This document shows positions 24,147 to 35,369 of a stretch of 64,000 nucleotides of DNA, one piece after another. A program made the position numbers and the translations under genes. The notes beneath the pieces are model-generated. The model searched no databases. It saw only the letters and a program-made list of their open reading frames with translations, and had not been told where the DNA came from. This DNA is from Stomoxys calcitrans (Eukaryota > Arthropoda > Insecta > Diptera > Muscidae). The DNA is taken from the NCBI RefSeq assembly GCF_963082655.1, contig NC_081555.1, forward strand, positions 89,230,272 to 89,294,271, in the 5' to 3' direction. The stretch's first letter is position 1. Each line of letters begins with the position of its first letter.

Positions 24147-25770
24147 ATACCCACCACCGAAGGATGGGGGTATATTCATTTTGTCATTCCTTTGCAACAC
24201 ATCGAAAAATCCATTTCCGACCCTATAAAGTATATATATTCTTGATCAGCGTAAAAATCTAAGACGATCTAGACACGTCCGTCCGTCTGTCCGTGTGTCA
24301 CGCTACAGTCTTTAAAAATAGAGATATTAAGCTGAAATTTTGCACAGATTCTTTTTTTGTTCATAAGCAGGTTAAGTTCGAAGATGGGCTATATCGGACT
24401 ATATCTTGATATAACCCCCATATAGACCGATCCGCCGATTTAGGGTCTTAGGCCCATAAAAGCCACATTTTTTATCCCATTTCGCTGAAATTTGGGCCAG
24501 TGAGTTGTGTTAGGATCTGGATATAGCTGCCATATAGACCGACCCTCCGATTTAGGGTCTTAGGCCCATAAAAGCCACATTTTTTATTCGATTTCGGTGA
24601 AATTTGGGACAGTGAGTTAAGTTAGGCTCTTCGACATCTTTTGTCAATATGGCCCAGATCGGTTTTAGATTTGGATATAGCTGCCATATAGACTGATCCT
24701 CCGATTTAGGGTCTTACGCCCACAAAAGCCACATTTATTATCCGATTTTAATGAAATTTGGGACAGTGAACTGTGTTAGGCCCGTCGATATTCTTCGTCA
24801 ATTTGGCCCAGATCGGTCCAGATTTGGATATAGCTGCCATATAGACCGACCCTTCGATTTAGGCTCTTAGGCCCATAAAAGCCACATTTATTATCCGATT
24901 TTGCTGAAATTTCGGACAGTGAGTTGTGTTTGGCCCTTCGACATCTTTCTTCAATTTGGCCCAGATCGGTTCAGGTTTGGATATAGCTGCCATATAGACT
25001 GATTTGTTGATTTAAGGTTTTGGGCCCATAAAATGCTCATTTTTTGTCTGATGTCGCCGAAATTTGGGACAGTGAGTTAAGTTAAGCCCCTTGACATACT
25101 TCTGCAATATCGCACAGATCGGTCCAGATTTAGATATAGCTGCCATATAGACAGATATCTAAGTTTTAGGTTTTAGGGCCATAAAAGACGCATTTATTGC
25201 CCGATGTCGCTGAAAGTTGAGACAGTGAGTTTAGTTAGGCTCTTCGACGTCCTTCTTCAATTTTGCCCAGATCGGTCCAGATTTTAATATAACTGCCATA
25301 TATACCGATCTCTCGATTTAAGGTTTGTGGCCCATAAAAAGGCAGTTATTGTTCAATTTCGCCGAAATTTGGGACTGTGCTTTGTGTTAGGATCTTCGAC
25401 ATTTTTGTGCAACTTGGCCCAAATCGGTCCAGATTTGGATATAGCTGCCATGTAGACCGATATCTCGACTTAAAATCTTTGCCCCTTAAAGAGCACATTT
25501 ATAATCCGATTTCACTGAAATTTGACACAGTAACTTATGTTAGGCTTTTCGACATCCGTGTCGTTTATAGTTCAGACCGGTTTAGTTTTAGATATAGCTA
25601 CTATACTTATTAGTATTTGGTCCAGATCGGAACATATTTTGATATAACTGATATGGGACATTAGGTATGAAATTTTCACCGAATTTTGATGAAATGTGGT
25701 TTACATATATACCCGAGGTGGTGGGTATCCAAAGTTCGGCCCGGCCAAACTTAACGCCTTTTTATTTGTT
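24147..25770 (-). mobile_element. Mini-me-type element, type B, complete (minus)
   Basis: The plus-strand left end reads 'ttatacccaccaccgaagg', then TATATATA and a (GTCY)n run near 24278-24298. About eight units with 'gatatagctgccatataga' follow and the head is inverted at 25735-25770 ('ttcggcccggcc'). Mirror image of the copy at 11386. Confidence 0.8.
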
Positions 25771-27869
25771 TTCCATTCATCTGATGGTAGTCAAACCCAC
25801 GACCCCCGCAACTTTTAGAAATTAAAAGTTTAAAAAAAAAATCCTTCGAAAACTCAAAAATGAGAATTATTTATTAAGTTTTGAAAACTGTTTCACTAAT
25901 CAAGAAAACAGGCATTTTTTTCTGTTTTCTGTTTTAAATAAATCACTGCGCTTCCCAAATTTTGCAGTCATTCCAAAAATTATTCAATTAAAAGTGCCCA
26001 AATGAAACATTTATGAAAAACGCTATCAAATGCCAATGTCATTCATATGCTGACATGTATTTGGTATTTATGCAACACATTGCAGTGCATTGATATCCAT
26101 GGAGTTGAGGATTTTTGGGCACATGGACGGAAGGTATTAAAAATTCAATTTTGTAGAGACAATGAGAGTCAGTAATCGAATATACCGATTCGTTGGCAAA
26201 CAACAAAGGCACCTTTGGCAAATGCAACCCCGGAGGAGACAATGCAATTGAAAAATGCCCACATTTCGAAGGGATGATGAGGCTACGTACAAATGCGGCT
26301 GCGTCCAGGCATTTGTCCAGGCAAAGTGCAGGCGATTCGCTGGCAACACGTATGGCCAGTTATGATAACAACTTTGACATGTTTTTGTTAATGGCGAGCA
26401 GGCCAATGTTGTTTCTCGCTTCATTGGCTTTGGATAAACATGAACCTGGAGACACCTCCTTCGTGCATGGCCGAATGAGCGCAGCAGTGTAGGAAACAAG
26501 TCTATGGCTATTTAATTAAAAAAATCCCAACGACTATTTTTATTATGATTTTTTTTTTTTCGTAATTTAACCATGTTTTTTCGCCGCTTCCAATGATGAG
26601 GTGAATGATGCAGATGATGAATTATTTGGATGAATAACTCACAAACAAAGGGAAACCCCACCTTTATGGCAATCATACAACACATACGGCCATATCAGTA
26701 GAGATTCCTGCCTCCATCGCCATTATGATAAGGTGTTTGAGCGTTATTAATATTCGCAAGCTCATGGACCCAGTGAAGCGTGGCCCCTAATGCGATTGTC
26801 AAGCAAATATTTAACGCTCAAATTGTTGTGACTCGAAAAAGGATGGACCGTCGTTCAAAGGACGACCGCTACATAATGTGAGAATGTTAACTACCTGTGG
26901 CGATGGTCAACCGAATGGCTGTGACCAATCACGGCTGTAGTGAGTGTTGTGTTGACATAACACCATGCGTCATGGCTTTATTACGTTGAACTCTTTATTA
27001 ATTTGTTCGTTCGCCAGCAACAAGGGCTAAGGACAGTGTAGGTATGCGGTAGCGCTGAATCCCTTTTCCCCCAATGCACCCACCCATTTAAAGCATATTG
27101 GCCGAAATACAAGGCAATGTTGTCATAATATGTAAATGAGCTTCATTTTAAAGCTATTCAATGAACCAACAAAGAACCAATCATTTTGGTTACACTGTCT
27201 TTGCTGGAGTTAAACACAAAGTACCTGTCCCTCACCCACCCACACTTAAAGAAATTGCAACTTGTATTGGTAGTGTGGATGGGAATGATGTTAAACTACC
27301 AGAGGATATTGCAAAGAGGCTTCAATGAGAAAATCATTGAAATACTTTACTTTATTGAAAGAAGATAGTTTAACATTTTTTTTAAAATAAATTTTAAAAA
27401 GATTCACGAAAATGCTGCCAGAGGCCTACGAGGGACTATCCGGAAGATTCATTGTGTTGTTAATGGGCTTGTATGGAATATGCCTTTAGAAGGACTAAAG
27501 TAGTTTTTATACCAAACGTAGGGTAGCTGCTATATTGTGCGGCGAAGGATTTTGGGCCGATCAGTCTCTGCTCCTTATTTGATACGCCTTTGGAGAGAAT
27601 TTAGCATTTCCACAAAAGGAATAAGCGTGGGAGGTACCACTTCTCCAGATGCCAGCACGCGTATATTAAGGTCAAATCAGTGGACCCTGCTCTTCACAGC
27701 GGGGCGCAGTTGATTTCTAAAGAGTATTTCATTCCAAACTAAGAAAAGAAAATCCAGAAGCAGATATCGAACTGCATCCCTTGTATAGTTTCAAACCGGA
27801 AACGTGGTAAGCAAGAAGGTAAACTTGGGCCTAAACCTAAAGACGACTCTCCATTCTAGTGAACTTTAT
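25771..27869. other. Probable low-copy sequence, no gene recognised
   Basis: About 2.1 kb free of the mini-me, Helitron and LINE signatures. Opposing open frames at 26137-26499 (-, 120 aa) and 26193-26492 (+, 99 aa) overlap and neither shows a known domain. Bases 27415-27830 also lack a continuous frame. This is one of the few places where host exons or regulatory DNA could lie. Confidence 0.4.
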
Positions 27870-29139
27870 AACGCTTTGGGGGTGTTTTGGGGAAGGGGTG
27901 ATGGTCCTACATTTGAATATCAAATTCGTTTTCTACTCCCAAATACCTTTATTTGAGCCCCATATTGCGATGGTTAGTAAAAAATCGCTGTTTGTGTGAT
28001 ACCCACTTTCGGGACCCAGAAAATTGGTCCCGAAAGTGGGTATCACTTCTTGCTCTACCCCCCAATACCTATCATTTTATCTCCACATTGACATGGTCGG
28101 TATATATGGCCGATTTTGGGGTGTTTTGGGGATTAGGGTGGTCGCCCAAACACTAAACCCAGAAAATATATCAGCAACGTGCTCTATTCTCATATATCTA
28201 TATATCATTTATTTGAACCCCCTATTGCCATTGACCTCAAAATTGGATATCAAATTCGATTTCCAATCTCATTTAAACTCCTTATTGCAAAAGTCAGCAA
28301 ATATGTCCAGTTTGGGGTAATGGCCCTAAAAACTATAAGATTTAGTTCCACTCTCTTTACGACCCAAATTGTCTTGGTGAGCAAATACGTCCTATTTGGG
28401 GGTTGTTATGGTGGTGCGACGTCCCCTAGAGAGTTGGTCCCTAATGTTGATATCAGATACGTGGTCTACTCCCAAATACCATTAATTTGAGCCCCATATT
28501 TCCATAGTCGGCAAACATGACCGGCTTGGAGGGTGTTTTGGGGGATGGGCGACCACTCAGTGAGTTGGCTTCGAAAATATATATCGGATTCGTGTTAGCT
28601 CTAAAAACCCTCTTATTTGAGCCTCATATTGTAATAGTCAGTAAATACGTCCTATTTGGGTGGTGTTGTGGGGGTGGAGTGACCCCATAGACACTTTTCC
28701 CAAATATTGATATCAGATTCGTGCCTTCCTCCCAAAGACCATTCATTTGAGCTCTATATTGCTATGGTCGTAAATTTTTCGCCTTTGGGGGATGTTTTTG
28801 GCGAGAGGCGGCCACCCAAACACTTGGTCCCATATTTGGATATCAGATTCGAATTCTACACTCAAATACCTTTTATTTAAGCCCCACATTCTCATGGTCA
28901 GTAAATAAGTCCTGTTTGGGGGGTGTTTTGGGGAAGGGGTGGACCCCCAGAAACGTGGTCCCACATTTGGATATTAGATTCGTAATATCAAAATGCGGTC
29001 CCCCTAGGTACCCCAACCGAAATTTGGATACAAATTTTTAATTTTAGGGTACTATATGAGAGCACACAAAATTTCGCTTAAATCGCACCACCCGTCTCTG
29101 AGATCTGGCGTTTCTGAAAATTAGGGTAAGGGGGAGGGA
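27870..29139 (-). repeat. Helitron-type internal repeats, minus orientation
   Basis: Units with 'aatacctttatttgagcccc' recur near 27943, 28205, 28478, 28610, 28735 and 28868. Each is followed by 'cc(t/g)atttgggggtgtt'-like text. They match the interior of copy 1. Neither Helitron terminus is present. A perfect hairpin lies at 27996. Confidence 0.65.
27996..28046. repeat. Perfect 21-bp inverted repeat with 9-base loop
   Basis: Arm 27996-28016 and arm 28026-28046 are exact reverse complements, centred on CAGAAAATT. The sequence is part of the Helitron-type unit, so the second arm looks like a fold-back copy made in place. Confidence 0.85.
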
Positions 29140-30222
29140 CAAATACTTCTTATTAGTGTAGGTCGGTTGGTGTTGTAAATGGGCCATATCGGTCCATGTT
29201 TTGATATAGCTGCCATATAAACCGATCTTGGGTCTTGATTTCTTGAGCCTCTAGAGTGCGCACTTCTTATCCGATTGGAATGAAATTTTGCACGACGTGT
29301 TTTGTTATGATATCCAATAACTTTGCCAAGTATGGTTTAAATCGGTCCATAACCCGATATAGCTGTCATATAAACCGATCTTGGGTTTTGACTTCTTGAG
29401 CCTCTAGAGTGCGCAATTCTTATCCGATTGGAATGAAATTTTGCACGACGTGTTTTGTTATGATATCCAACAACTGTGCCAAGTATAGTTCAAATCGGTC
29501 CATAACCTGATATAGCTGTCATATCAACCGATCTTGGGTCTTGACTTCTTGAGCCTCTAGAGTGCGCAATTCTTATCCGATTGGAATGAAATTTTGCACG
29601 ACGTGTTTTGTTATCATATCCAATAAATGTGTCGAATAAGATTCAAATCGGTTAATAACCTGATATAGCTGCCATATAAACCGATCGTGGGTCTTGAATT
29701 CTTGAGCCTCTAGAGTGCGCAATTCTTATCCGATTGGAATGAAATTTTGTACGACGTGTTTTGTTATGGTATCCAATAACTCTGCCAAGTATGGTTCAAA
29801 TCGGTTAATAACCTGATATAGCTGCCATATAAACCGATCTGGGATCTTGACTTCTTGAGCCTCTAGAGGTCGCAATTATTATCCGATTTGCCTGAAATTA
29901 TGTACTACGGATCCTCTCATGACCATCAATATACGTGTTTATTATGATCTGAATTGGTCTATAGCCCGATACAGCTCCCATATAAATCGATCTCTCTATT
30001 TTACTTCTTGAGCCCCCAAAGGGCGCAATTCTTATTCGAATTGGCTGACATTTTACAAAAGGTCTCCAACATGTAATAATATAATAATAGCAGAGCAAAT
30101 CTTTTCTTATATCCTTTTTTGCCTAAGAAGAGATGCCGGGAGAAGAACTCGGCAAATGCGATCCATGGTGGAGGGTATGTAAGATTCGGCCCGGCCGAAC
30201 TTAGCACGCTTTTACTTGTTTA
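29140..30222 (-). mobile_element. Mini-me-type element, type A, missing its tail (minus)
   Basis: The inverted head ends at 30222 after 'ttcggcccggccgaac'. Units with 'cttgagcctctagagtgcgc' (29248, 29393, 29547, 29700) fill the body. The (GTCY)n/TATATA tail expected at the left is absent; the copy starts abruptly at 'acaaatacttcttatta'. Confidence 0.75.
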
Positions 30223-30374
30223 TTATTGAATTAGCCTTTAACAATGTGAATTTGTCTGCGATTAAAAAACGTTACGGTATGCAAGTGTGGATGATAGCGT
30301 GGTAGTTTGGATAGTGAGCATGCTTTCGCATAGAGAGATCATGCCCAGTATTGGCAAACGTCGGTAAGGGTTAA

Positions 30375-31390
30375 TGCCAACAGGGGTACACCTCAATGCG
30401 GCGTCAATTCACCGCTGCTATGGATTCTTGTACTTGATGCTATTCTGTTCAGGCTATTCTTGAAGGCGGAAGGGGTAAAGGTGTATGCATTTGCAGACGA
30501 TCTTGTCATTCTCGCCACGGATACATTTCTTAACACTATATCGGTGCTCTTGGGTGCACTGCTTCTTGGGCCATGGATTGCGGGCTCAGGGTGAATGCTA
30601 GGAAGATGGAACCGGCCTTGTTCACAAGGAAAGGTAGGATTCCGGAGTTTGAACTACCCACACTGCAGGGGTTACCTTGGAATTGTCTAAATCGGCTAAA
30701 TCTCATGACGTGAATATCAAAAGCAAATTGGACTGCAATTTTGGACTGGCTCAGGTTCAATGCTATGAAGACGGAACTGGCCCTGTTCACAAGGTGAAGG
30801 AGGATTCTGGAGTTCGAACTACCCACACTGCTGGGGGTAACTTTGGAATTGTATAAATCGGCTAAATTTCTTGGCGTGAATCTCAAAGGCAAATTTCACT
30901 GGAATTTAAATAGAGCCTCCCCGGAAAAAGAAGGCCTTTGCGGCTTTTCGCTCATGTCAGCAGCTTATAGACAGCAAGTGGGGTCTACGACCTAGGTTGA
31001 TGCACTCGCTGTATTCGGCGGTGGTAAGGCCAGTTCTGACGTATGGCTGTCATGTTTGGTAGCCTGTGACAGTTAAAGGGACACATGTGCGTGAGCTAGA
31101 CAGGGTAAAATAGGGTTGCCTTAAGATTCATGTCTGGAGCTATTGGCACTTCTGCGACAAGTCCCTGGTGTTTATGGTGGATATGCAGCAGAGAGGACAC
31201 TGTTTAGACTATTGCAGCTAAACCTGCTGAGAAGAAGACCAGTCAGATATATCCGTATACTAAACAGCATTTTGAACGATCAGCAGACGGACTTACACGT
31301 AGAAAAGGAAATAGAAGACTGTGGGAGTATGTACAAGGAACAGTGTTGCCAATCAAGAAAATTAAAATCTATCAAGTTTTCTACAAACTA
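30375..31390 (+). pseudogene. LINE reverse transcriptase fragment with F-A-D-D motif
   Basis: Translation from 30375 reads GTPQCGVNSPLLW followed by VYAFADDLVILATD. These are RT motifs B and C, the latter with F-A-D-D in place of Y-A-D-D. Further on, NARKMEPALFTRK and AKFLGVNLKGKFH match the RT thumb/connection blocks, and WGLRPRLMHSLYSAVVRP is the following conserved region. Stops at several points break the frame. The block 'ttcacaaggaaaggtaggat' to 'aaatcggctaaatctca' occurs twice (30590-30740 and 30768-30905). Decayed and non-functional. Confidence 0.75.
30590..30905 (+). repeat. Tandem duplication inside the LINE RT fragment
   Basis: Two ~140-base copies about 172 bases apart share 'gaactacccacactgc' and 'tttggaattgt'-like blocks. 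They have diverged, so the duplication is old. Confidence 0.7.
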
Positions 31391-31404
31391 AAATGCGGTT
31401 TATG

Positions 31405-31850
31405 TTTTCATGCCCACCGCCGAAGAGTTGGCCATTTGATCATACCATTTGCAGCCCATCAAATGATATTTTTTCAACCCTACAAAATATATTCATATAC
31501 GATCTAGTCATGTACTTCCGTCTGTTTGTCGAAATCACAGCCTAAAATTAAAAGATGGCCTATTTCTTAATATAGAACCTTTTATACCAATCCCCTCATA
31601 AGAAATCTTGGGTTCTTAAATTTCAAATCAAGGGTTTTAGACAAGAGATGTACATTTACTAACCATTTTCGACGTTACACCCGTTAACATCTGAGTATGA
31701 AACGGATCTGCCCTTATTTATATGCACCTGGCCTATATCCCGATTGCAGGCATACAAAAGATGCATTTTTTATCCAGAATTTTTGAAATTCGAAAGAGAT
31801 CAGTCGTGCCAGTGACATTCAACATCATAAAGTCAAATTTTCCTGAAACA
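31405..31850 (-). repeat. Highly degenerate mini-me end
   Basis: Begins 'tgcccaccgccgaagagt', then 'ttccgtctgtttgtcgaaatc'-like text with a short remnant of the (GTCY)n run. Units are barely recognisable. Confidence 0.4.
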
Positions 31851-32084
31851 TGATGCAGTGAGACCCCTTGTAAAAGTATTTAGCCCCTCGACATTCATGG
31901 TTTTTTTCTCCACGAATACATAGAATCGGCAAGAAGTGAAATAATTTGAGTTATTCTCGGCGATTTTTTCAGCACATCAAAATTGGTTATTACATGTTGG
32001 AAAAACCTACCATAAATTGAGATCAGCCTACCAAAATACCAAGAGAATAAAAACCTACAAATTTTGGTAGGAACCTACCAAAAA

Positions 32085-32480
32085 CGGACATATCGGATGA
32101 AAGATATTAATATGGGAGATATATCTTAAACTGGACTGATCTTGACGCAATTCTACGGCCACGTTGAGACGCCAAATCAAACACCTCATGCAAAATTTAA
32201 TAAAGATCGGAGTAGAATTATGTCTGCTACCGCCATATCGGATGAAAGATATATATGGGAGCCATACATAAATCTGGACCGATTTTGATGAAATTTTGCA
32301 GACAAGTTCAAACATCAAATCAACAAATCACGCACTATTTTGTAAAGATCGGATCAAAACTGTGGCTGATACAGCCATAATAGCTCACATTGGATGAAAG
32401 ATATATGAGAGATATATCCAACTCTGGACCAAACTCAATAGCGTTTGTCCTTAGGCCAAAGAAATGACATTCAATTTTGG
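32085..32480 (+). repeat. Two to three ~120-base units of a divergent mini-me-like repeat
   Basis: The phrase 'atcggatgaaagatat' recurs near 32093, 32238 and 32391 with 'gg(g)agatatatc' and 'ctggacc'. Similar text, inverted, occurs at 37740-37800. No head or tail was found. Confidence 0.5.
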
Positions 32481-32654
32481 GCGATTTTTCCAGCCCGAAC
32501 AAAGTTTTAAAGGGCCGAGGTAACCAACTTTGAACGCTCACCATTGGGCCCTCGGACGCTCAATCACGCAGACTCATTTCCACTTATTTTTTCCATCCCA
32601 CTTTTGATAACTAGGATCTTTTTGATAACTAGGACAGAGCGATAGATCCATTTG

Positions 32655-32905
32655 ACATCTGTATCTACAGCGATAATCAAGCAGCATTGAAGGTTTTAAT
32701 TGCCACGAATATAAAATCCAAAGTTTTGGGTCACTGTCAAGAGTTTCTAAGTTGTCTTCAGGGGTATCATAATCTGGCTTTATGCTGGGTTCCTGTACAT
32801 AAGGGATTTGTAGGATACGAGAAGACGGGCATAATTGCGAGATCGGGTGTAAACCTTGGTAATTTTTCAATACAGGGCATACACCCACCACGGAATTAAG
32901 GAGCA
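32655..32905 (+). pseudogene. LINE RNase H fragment
   Basis: Translation gives DICIYSDNQAALKVL and ALCWVPVHKGFVGYEK, matching LINE RNase H motifs with the catalytic aspartate of S-D-x-Q-A-A and the W-V-P-x-H-x-G block. It has the normal order and spacing of that domain but the frame ends early. It may be the 3' half of the LINE at 30375 separated by later insertions. Confidence 0.7.
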
Positions 32906-33138
32906 TTATAAGGATACATAGTTAAATCGCTGGAATATAACAGACGGATGTGAACAAACAAAGCTTTTGTGGGACAAACTTTGAAAATTGCACATACATA
33001 GATAGTCTGCTGTCAATGGACAAGGATCATCTGAGTATGGTTAGCGGAATTAAAACAGGACATAATAAGCTAAATAAACCTGAGTCTGGTATTGGTATTA
33101 GGTGATGATATTTGTCGGTGGTGTCATGAGTGGGAGAC

Positions 33139-33419
33139 GCACAGTGTGGGAAAATAGAAAAAACTAGTTAGAAATATGCAGTGTGAGAACGGGTAGGGAT
33201 ATCTCTTTGAAATTTTGGATGGTTAAAGCTGAGGTGTTAGCGAGATCGGGTGCAAAATTTCGGTTGGTCACCTCGATATTTTGAACAATTATTCGGGCTG
33301 CCAAATCTTCATTTGTGATCCGATTTTCAAAATGGTCTTTGCTTGATAGTGCTAAAAAAATTACCGTTCTAACACTACATACTTTTTCCAATTTTTTTTT
33401 CGATTTTCTCCCACTGTGC
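33139..33419. mobile_element. Unclassified MITE with GCACAGTG ends
   Basis: The ends are inverted: GCACAGTGTGGGAAAATAGA at 33139 and the complement of GCACAGTGGGAGAAAATCGA at 33419. Length 281. The inside is non-coding; overlapping short frames in it have no domain. Clear target duplication was not found, so the superfamily is unassigned. Confidence 0.65.
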
Positions 33420-33714
33420 GATGCCTTGGAGGACAGCTATCGCTTCCATTGTTATTGCCCTTTTTTATGTCAAAGTAGAAACAGTATTCTTTTCTCTAGA
33501 AGATCTGAGAGGTGAACAGGATCAAGCCGTTTGCCATTTCATCCGGGCGGCACCAGGAAGTGCGTTAACGAACGGTAAGCTTTGTGAAGAGAATTCATTT
33601 GGATGGAAGGGAGGGACGATGAGTAATCACAATGAGCCGTAATCTAACCAGCGTGGACGTCTTGACGACTTATGTATTGGTATCATCCTCTGCCAACCTA
33701 TTTCGATCAAGGAA

Positions 33715-33975
33715 AATATGTTAAAGTTTTAGCAATAAATTTCCTTTGCATTTACGAAAAATTTCCTTTACATTAAGAACAAATTTTCTCTGGTGAAATA
33801 TGTTTAACTTGAAATTAAGGAAATTATGACCAATTTCCTTTGCATTAAGAACAAATTTTCCCTGGTAAAATATGTTTTACTTGAAATACAGGAAATTATG
33901 ACAAATTTCCTGTACATTTAGAACAAATTTTCTATGGTGAAATATGTTTTACTTGAAATTAAGGAAATCCTATCT
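33715..33975 (+). repeat. ~72-base tandem repeat, about 3.5 units
   Basis: Units contain 'aagaacaaattttc', 'tggtgaaatatgttt' and 'acttgaaattaaggaaat'. Looser copies continue to about 34250. AT-rich and non-coding. Confidence 0.75.
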
Positions 33976-34267
33976 TAACTGGTAGTATGATACATTTTTT
34001 ACTTAGCAAATTACTATTAAAAACAAAAATCCATTTAACGAAGTTAAAAATATCATTGAAGGTTAGGAAAACTACTTTGGATTTGGCTTTAATTAAGGAA
34101 GACGTCCATATTTTTCAATAAGAACAAATTTTCTTTACATTTAGGAAATTTTTTTTTTTTCTTAAGGACAAATGTTCTTTGTTAAAAGATAGTTTACTTG
34201 ATTTGAAGAAATTACTGTCTTAAATGGTAGTATGATAATTTCTTAACTTAGCACGTTTTAATTAAAA

Positions 34268-34942
34268 ACAAACAAGTTAAAACGTTCGGCCGGGTCACCA
34301 GCACCATGTATTCCGCTAAAAATTTGCCTTTATACAAACAAATCGAGAATAAGTTGCGGTTGCTATGGTCTTAAGTAAGGAAGGATATATCGGAATCGGT
34401 ATTTAAGGGGCCTATATTAGTATAAAGACCGATTCGGATCTTACTAAGCAATGATGTTGAAAGTCAGAACAAAAGTCCTTGTACCAAGTTTCGGCTAAAT
34501 CGGATGAAAGTATAGGCTTTTCGGGGCTCAAGAAGTCAAATCCGGAGATCGCGGTTTGTATGGTAGCTCTATCAGTTTATACATCGATTCGGATGATATT
34601 AGCCCTGATCTTGGCAGTCAGAACTCAAGTCCTTGTACCAAATTTCAACCAAATCGGGCGGAAATTGAAGTGTTTTGGGGCTCAAAAAGTCAAAACTTAA
34701 CCGATATTGCACATTTACAATCCCCAACGACCTACATCGATAAGATGTATTTGTGCAAAATTTCAAGCGGATGTCTTTATTACTTCTAGCGATATCGATA
34801 TCGTACGGACGGACATGTCTAGATCGACTCAGAATGTTAAGATGATCAGGAATATATATTCTCAGGTCAATACATCGAGGAGTTATACACGGAATGACTA
34901 TATTAGAATACCTCCATCCTATGGTGGTGGGTATAAGAATTA
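34268..34942 (+). mobile_element. Old, degenerate mini-me copy (plus)
   Basis: Starts 'acaagttaaaacgttcggcc', runs through units with 'gggctcaagaagtcaaatc' (34527) and ends in 'cctatggtggtgggtata'. The (GTCY)n run is almost lost. Confidence 0.6.
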
Positions 34943-35369
34943 TTTTAATAAAGTTTATAATGTCGTTGAAGGTTAAGAAATTGACTTTGGATTTTAACTT
35001 TAACTGTAGCAGAACGTCTTTGTTTTGAAATCTTGCACCTTGTCTTGAATTCACTGCCAACATAGTACTTCGATCAAGGAAAATATTTTTTATTTTCAGT
35101 TACATGCTTTATGTGTAGGCTAAACCATTAATTCATCCCTCACCATAGAGTTCAAAGTCTCGCACGTAGTGTTTATATTGAACGGAAAAGGTGAATTATT
35201 CACAGGAAACAATTAAAGCCAGATTGAATGTCATTAGTAATACTCAAATGATATGTCAATACGCAAACCCTCTGGAACTCATCCTATTGAATCACAATGA
35301 CGACGACGTTTTGCACAAAAGTCATGGTCAAGCAAGTAGCATTCACCATACATTGAACTCTTTTGTTGT
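34943..35369. other. Unassigned spacer
   Basis: Contains a short echo of the 34 kb repeat ('aaggttaagaaattgacttt'). The 87-residue plus frame at 35191 has no recognised domain. Confidence 0.35.

Noticed and set aside
26137..26499. 120-residue minus frame with an opposing 99-residue plus frame
   Set aside because: No domain or codon signal favours either; kept only as a possible low-copy island.
34790..34803. 'cgatatcgatatcg' palindrome as an operator
   Set aside because: Short alternating text inside a degenerate mini-me tail; no supporting context.
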